A stretch of DNA of 64,000 bases, taken from NCBI RefSeq assembly GCF_026126425.1, contig NZ_JAFMPW010000008.1:124001-188000 (forward strand). Direction: 5' to 3'. A model generated the notes under the pieces. That model searched no databases. It was given only the letters and a program-made list of their open reading frames with translations, and had not been told where the DNA came from. Positions 63,131 to 64,000 of this stretch are shown here, in pieces. Source of the stretch: Muriicola sp. Z0-33 (GTDB lineage: Bacteria > Bacteroidota > Bacteroidia > Flavobacteriales > Flavobacteriaceae). Positions within the stretch are counted from its first letter, which is position 1, and every line of letters starts with the position of its first letter. The translations under genes and the position numbers were made by a program.

Positions 63131-63907
63131 TTATTTTTGCCTGTTTAAAACTTTGTATTCTTCGTAGCAAGCACTGATGGCATCCAGAATCTGTAAGTCG
63201 TTCGCAGTTCTTATAAAAGACTTGGAATAGTTGCAATTAGAAAGAATGTCATCTATATCCACTTTTTCTATCTGTAATAATTCGGTCAGCGTTTCCCTGT
63301 CAAATTTAGAAGCGAGCAGATCGCGGATAGCATCATCTTCTTTTACTTGTCTGAGTTTCCGCATTTGCTGCGGTTTTTTACCAAAGAGATTACGCAGAAG
63401 ATCGGCAGGGTTCAGAATAGCGCCAAGGACTTTAGTGACGGCACTTGGGCTCTTATTGCCGGCTTCGTAGCTCTTAGACAGGCCAGAAATACTGTATTGG
63501 TACGCTGTATTTATCGGTAAATTCTTTACGTCTATTTCAAGATAGCCTGTTAACTGATAAGGTTTTAAAATTACTTCTTCCAAAGCATAGGCCAACTCTG
63601 TCAATGCAATTTTGGTATCCTTGAATTTAAACATGTCATTAGTGATCCTGATTTTCTGTGACTTGAAACCCAGGTATGAAAAATACAAAGTGTCATTTAC
63701 GGCAGCGGTGATAGAGAATTCTCCTTTCTTGTTGGTTATAGTGCCAATTACCTGATTGAGATTTACAATATGCACACTTTCCAATGGCCGATCAGATTGG
63801 GCATTAACAACCACAGCTTTAATGGTCCCTTCCTGTACTTCGCCAGATTCCTGAGAAAATCCATTGAGGCCAATTAATGCGATAAGTAGGATGTAGTAGT
63901 TTTTCAT
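63131..63907 (-). CDS. Carboxypeptidase-regulatory-like domain exported protein
   Basis: A 258-residue protein: signal peptide (MKNYYILLIALIGLNGFSQ), a CarboxypepD-regulatory-like beta sandwich (about 28-110, with AVVVNAQSDRPLESVHIVNLNQVIGTITNKKGEFSI and YFSYLGFKSQKI) of the type found at the start of SusC-like receptors, then a helical C-terminal part rich in Leu and Arg. It has no TonB plug or barrel. Start at 63907 is preferred over 63916 because it directly precedes the signal peptide. Function unknown. Confidence 0.82.
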   Translation of the reverse strand: MKNYYILLIALIGLNGFSQESGEVQEGTIKAVVVNAQSDRPLESVHIVNLNQVIGTITNKKGEFSITAAVNDTLYFSYLGFKSQKIRITNDMFKFKDTKIALTELAYALEEVILKPYQLTGYLEIDVKNLPINTAYQYSISGLSKSYEAGNKSPSAVTKVLGAILNPADLLRNLFGKKPQQMRKLRQVKEDDAIRDLLASKFDRETLTELLQIEKVDIDDILSNCNYSKSFIRTANDLQILDAISACYEEYKVLNRQK

Positions 63908-63943
63908 TAATCTCAATCGGGATTAAAGGTACTAATAAAACGA

Positions 63944-63969
63944 AAAAAATACGCCGAAGCGTATTTTTT
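63944..63969. terminator. Rho-independent terminator at the right end
   Basis: ATACGC/GCGTAT with a CGAA loop, flanked by an A-run and a T-run, works in both directions. It lies upstream of the regulatory-domain gene, so it probably ends a plus- or minus-strand gene beyond the window edge; which one cannot be told. Confidence 0.7.
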
Positions 63970-64000
63970 AATACAGAATTAACTAATAAAAGCCATCTCT

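Noticed and set aside
1-64000. CRISPR array, tRNA/rRNA genes, transposases, phage genes
   Set aside because: No regularly spaced repeats, no tRNA T-loop signatures in intergenic DNA, no rRNA-like stretch and no integrase or transposase motif seen by eye. A tRNA scan would be needed for certainty.

Overview
The window looks like chromosomal DNA of a member of the Flavobacteriaceae (Bacteroidota). The pointers are: the typical -7 box TAnnTTTG in front of many genes (for example rpmH and rpmE2); lineage-typical families (DUF4252, DUF4199, DUF5777, a GlmU-like nucleotidyltransferase, a 950-residue CarB without the C-terminal regulatory domain); many small lipoproteins; and a scarcity of Shine-Dalgarno sequences. 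Base composition looks even and AT-rich. I see no rRNA, tRNA, transposase, phage gene or CRISPR array. Most of the window is housekeeping and catabolic core genome on both strands.

Layout. 0-10 kb: end of a membrane protein, a PLP decarboxylase, then a minus-strand fatty-acid beta-oxidation operon (marR, fadN-like, fadA-like, fadE-like) preceded by a perfect 26-bp palindrome, and an acyl-CoA ligase. 10-17 kb: GH20 hexosaminidase, purL, an RsmB-type rRNA methyltransferase, a Ycf48-like lipoprotein. 17.9-19.6 kb: ECF sigma factor with a membrane anti-sigma-like partner and a periplasmic Spy-like protein. 19.6-24.8 kb: lipid-type ABC exporter, phosphohexomutase, GT2, DUF4199. 24.9-35 kb: rpmE2, GlmU-like, mtaB, small acetyltransferase, hydrolase, lytic transglycosylase, rpmH, carB. 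35.1-38.2 kb: a compact redox-looking module (YceI, two related monohaem lipoproteins, an orphan ECF sigma factor, a DUF5777 barrel) with a 30-bp perfect palindrome in its divergent promoter region. 38.2-44.6 kb: S9 peptidase, VOC protein and the oxidative pentose phosphate genes gnd / zwf-pgl. 44.6-51.3 kb: rmuC and a vitamin B12 uptake locus (btuF-btuC-btuD-like, divergent from a riboswitch-led btuB). 51.4-55.8 kb: S41 protease divergent from a third ECF module with three DUF4252 proteins. 55.9-64 kb: MscS channel, purB, an alpha-helical repeat protein, a cysteine-free sirtuin, trmH, SRPBCC and VOC proteins, GH13 amylase, and a carboxypeptidase-regulatory-domain protein.

Three separate ECF sigma modules lie in 37 kb, each with a different partner set, and each has an unexplained repeat or palindrome near its promoter. 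The most promising candidate for an undescribed system is the haem-lipoprotein / YceI / DUF5777 module at 35.1-38.2 kb. The oddest single-gene observation is the B12 ABC ATPase, which has no usable start codon in its own frame; a 2-bp change in a TATATA tract would repair it.

All functional calls are from reading translated sequence and motifs, not from database searches.
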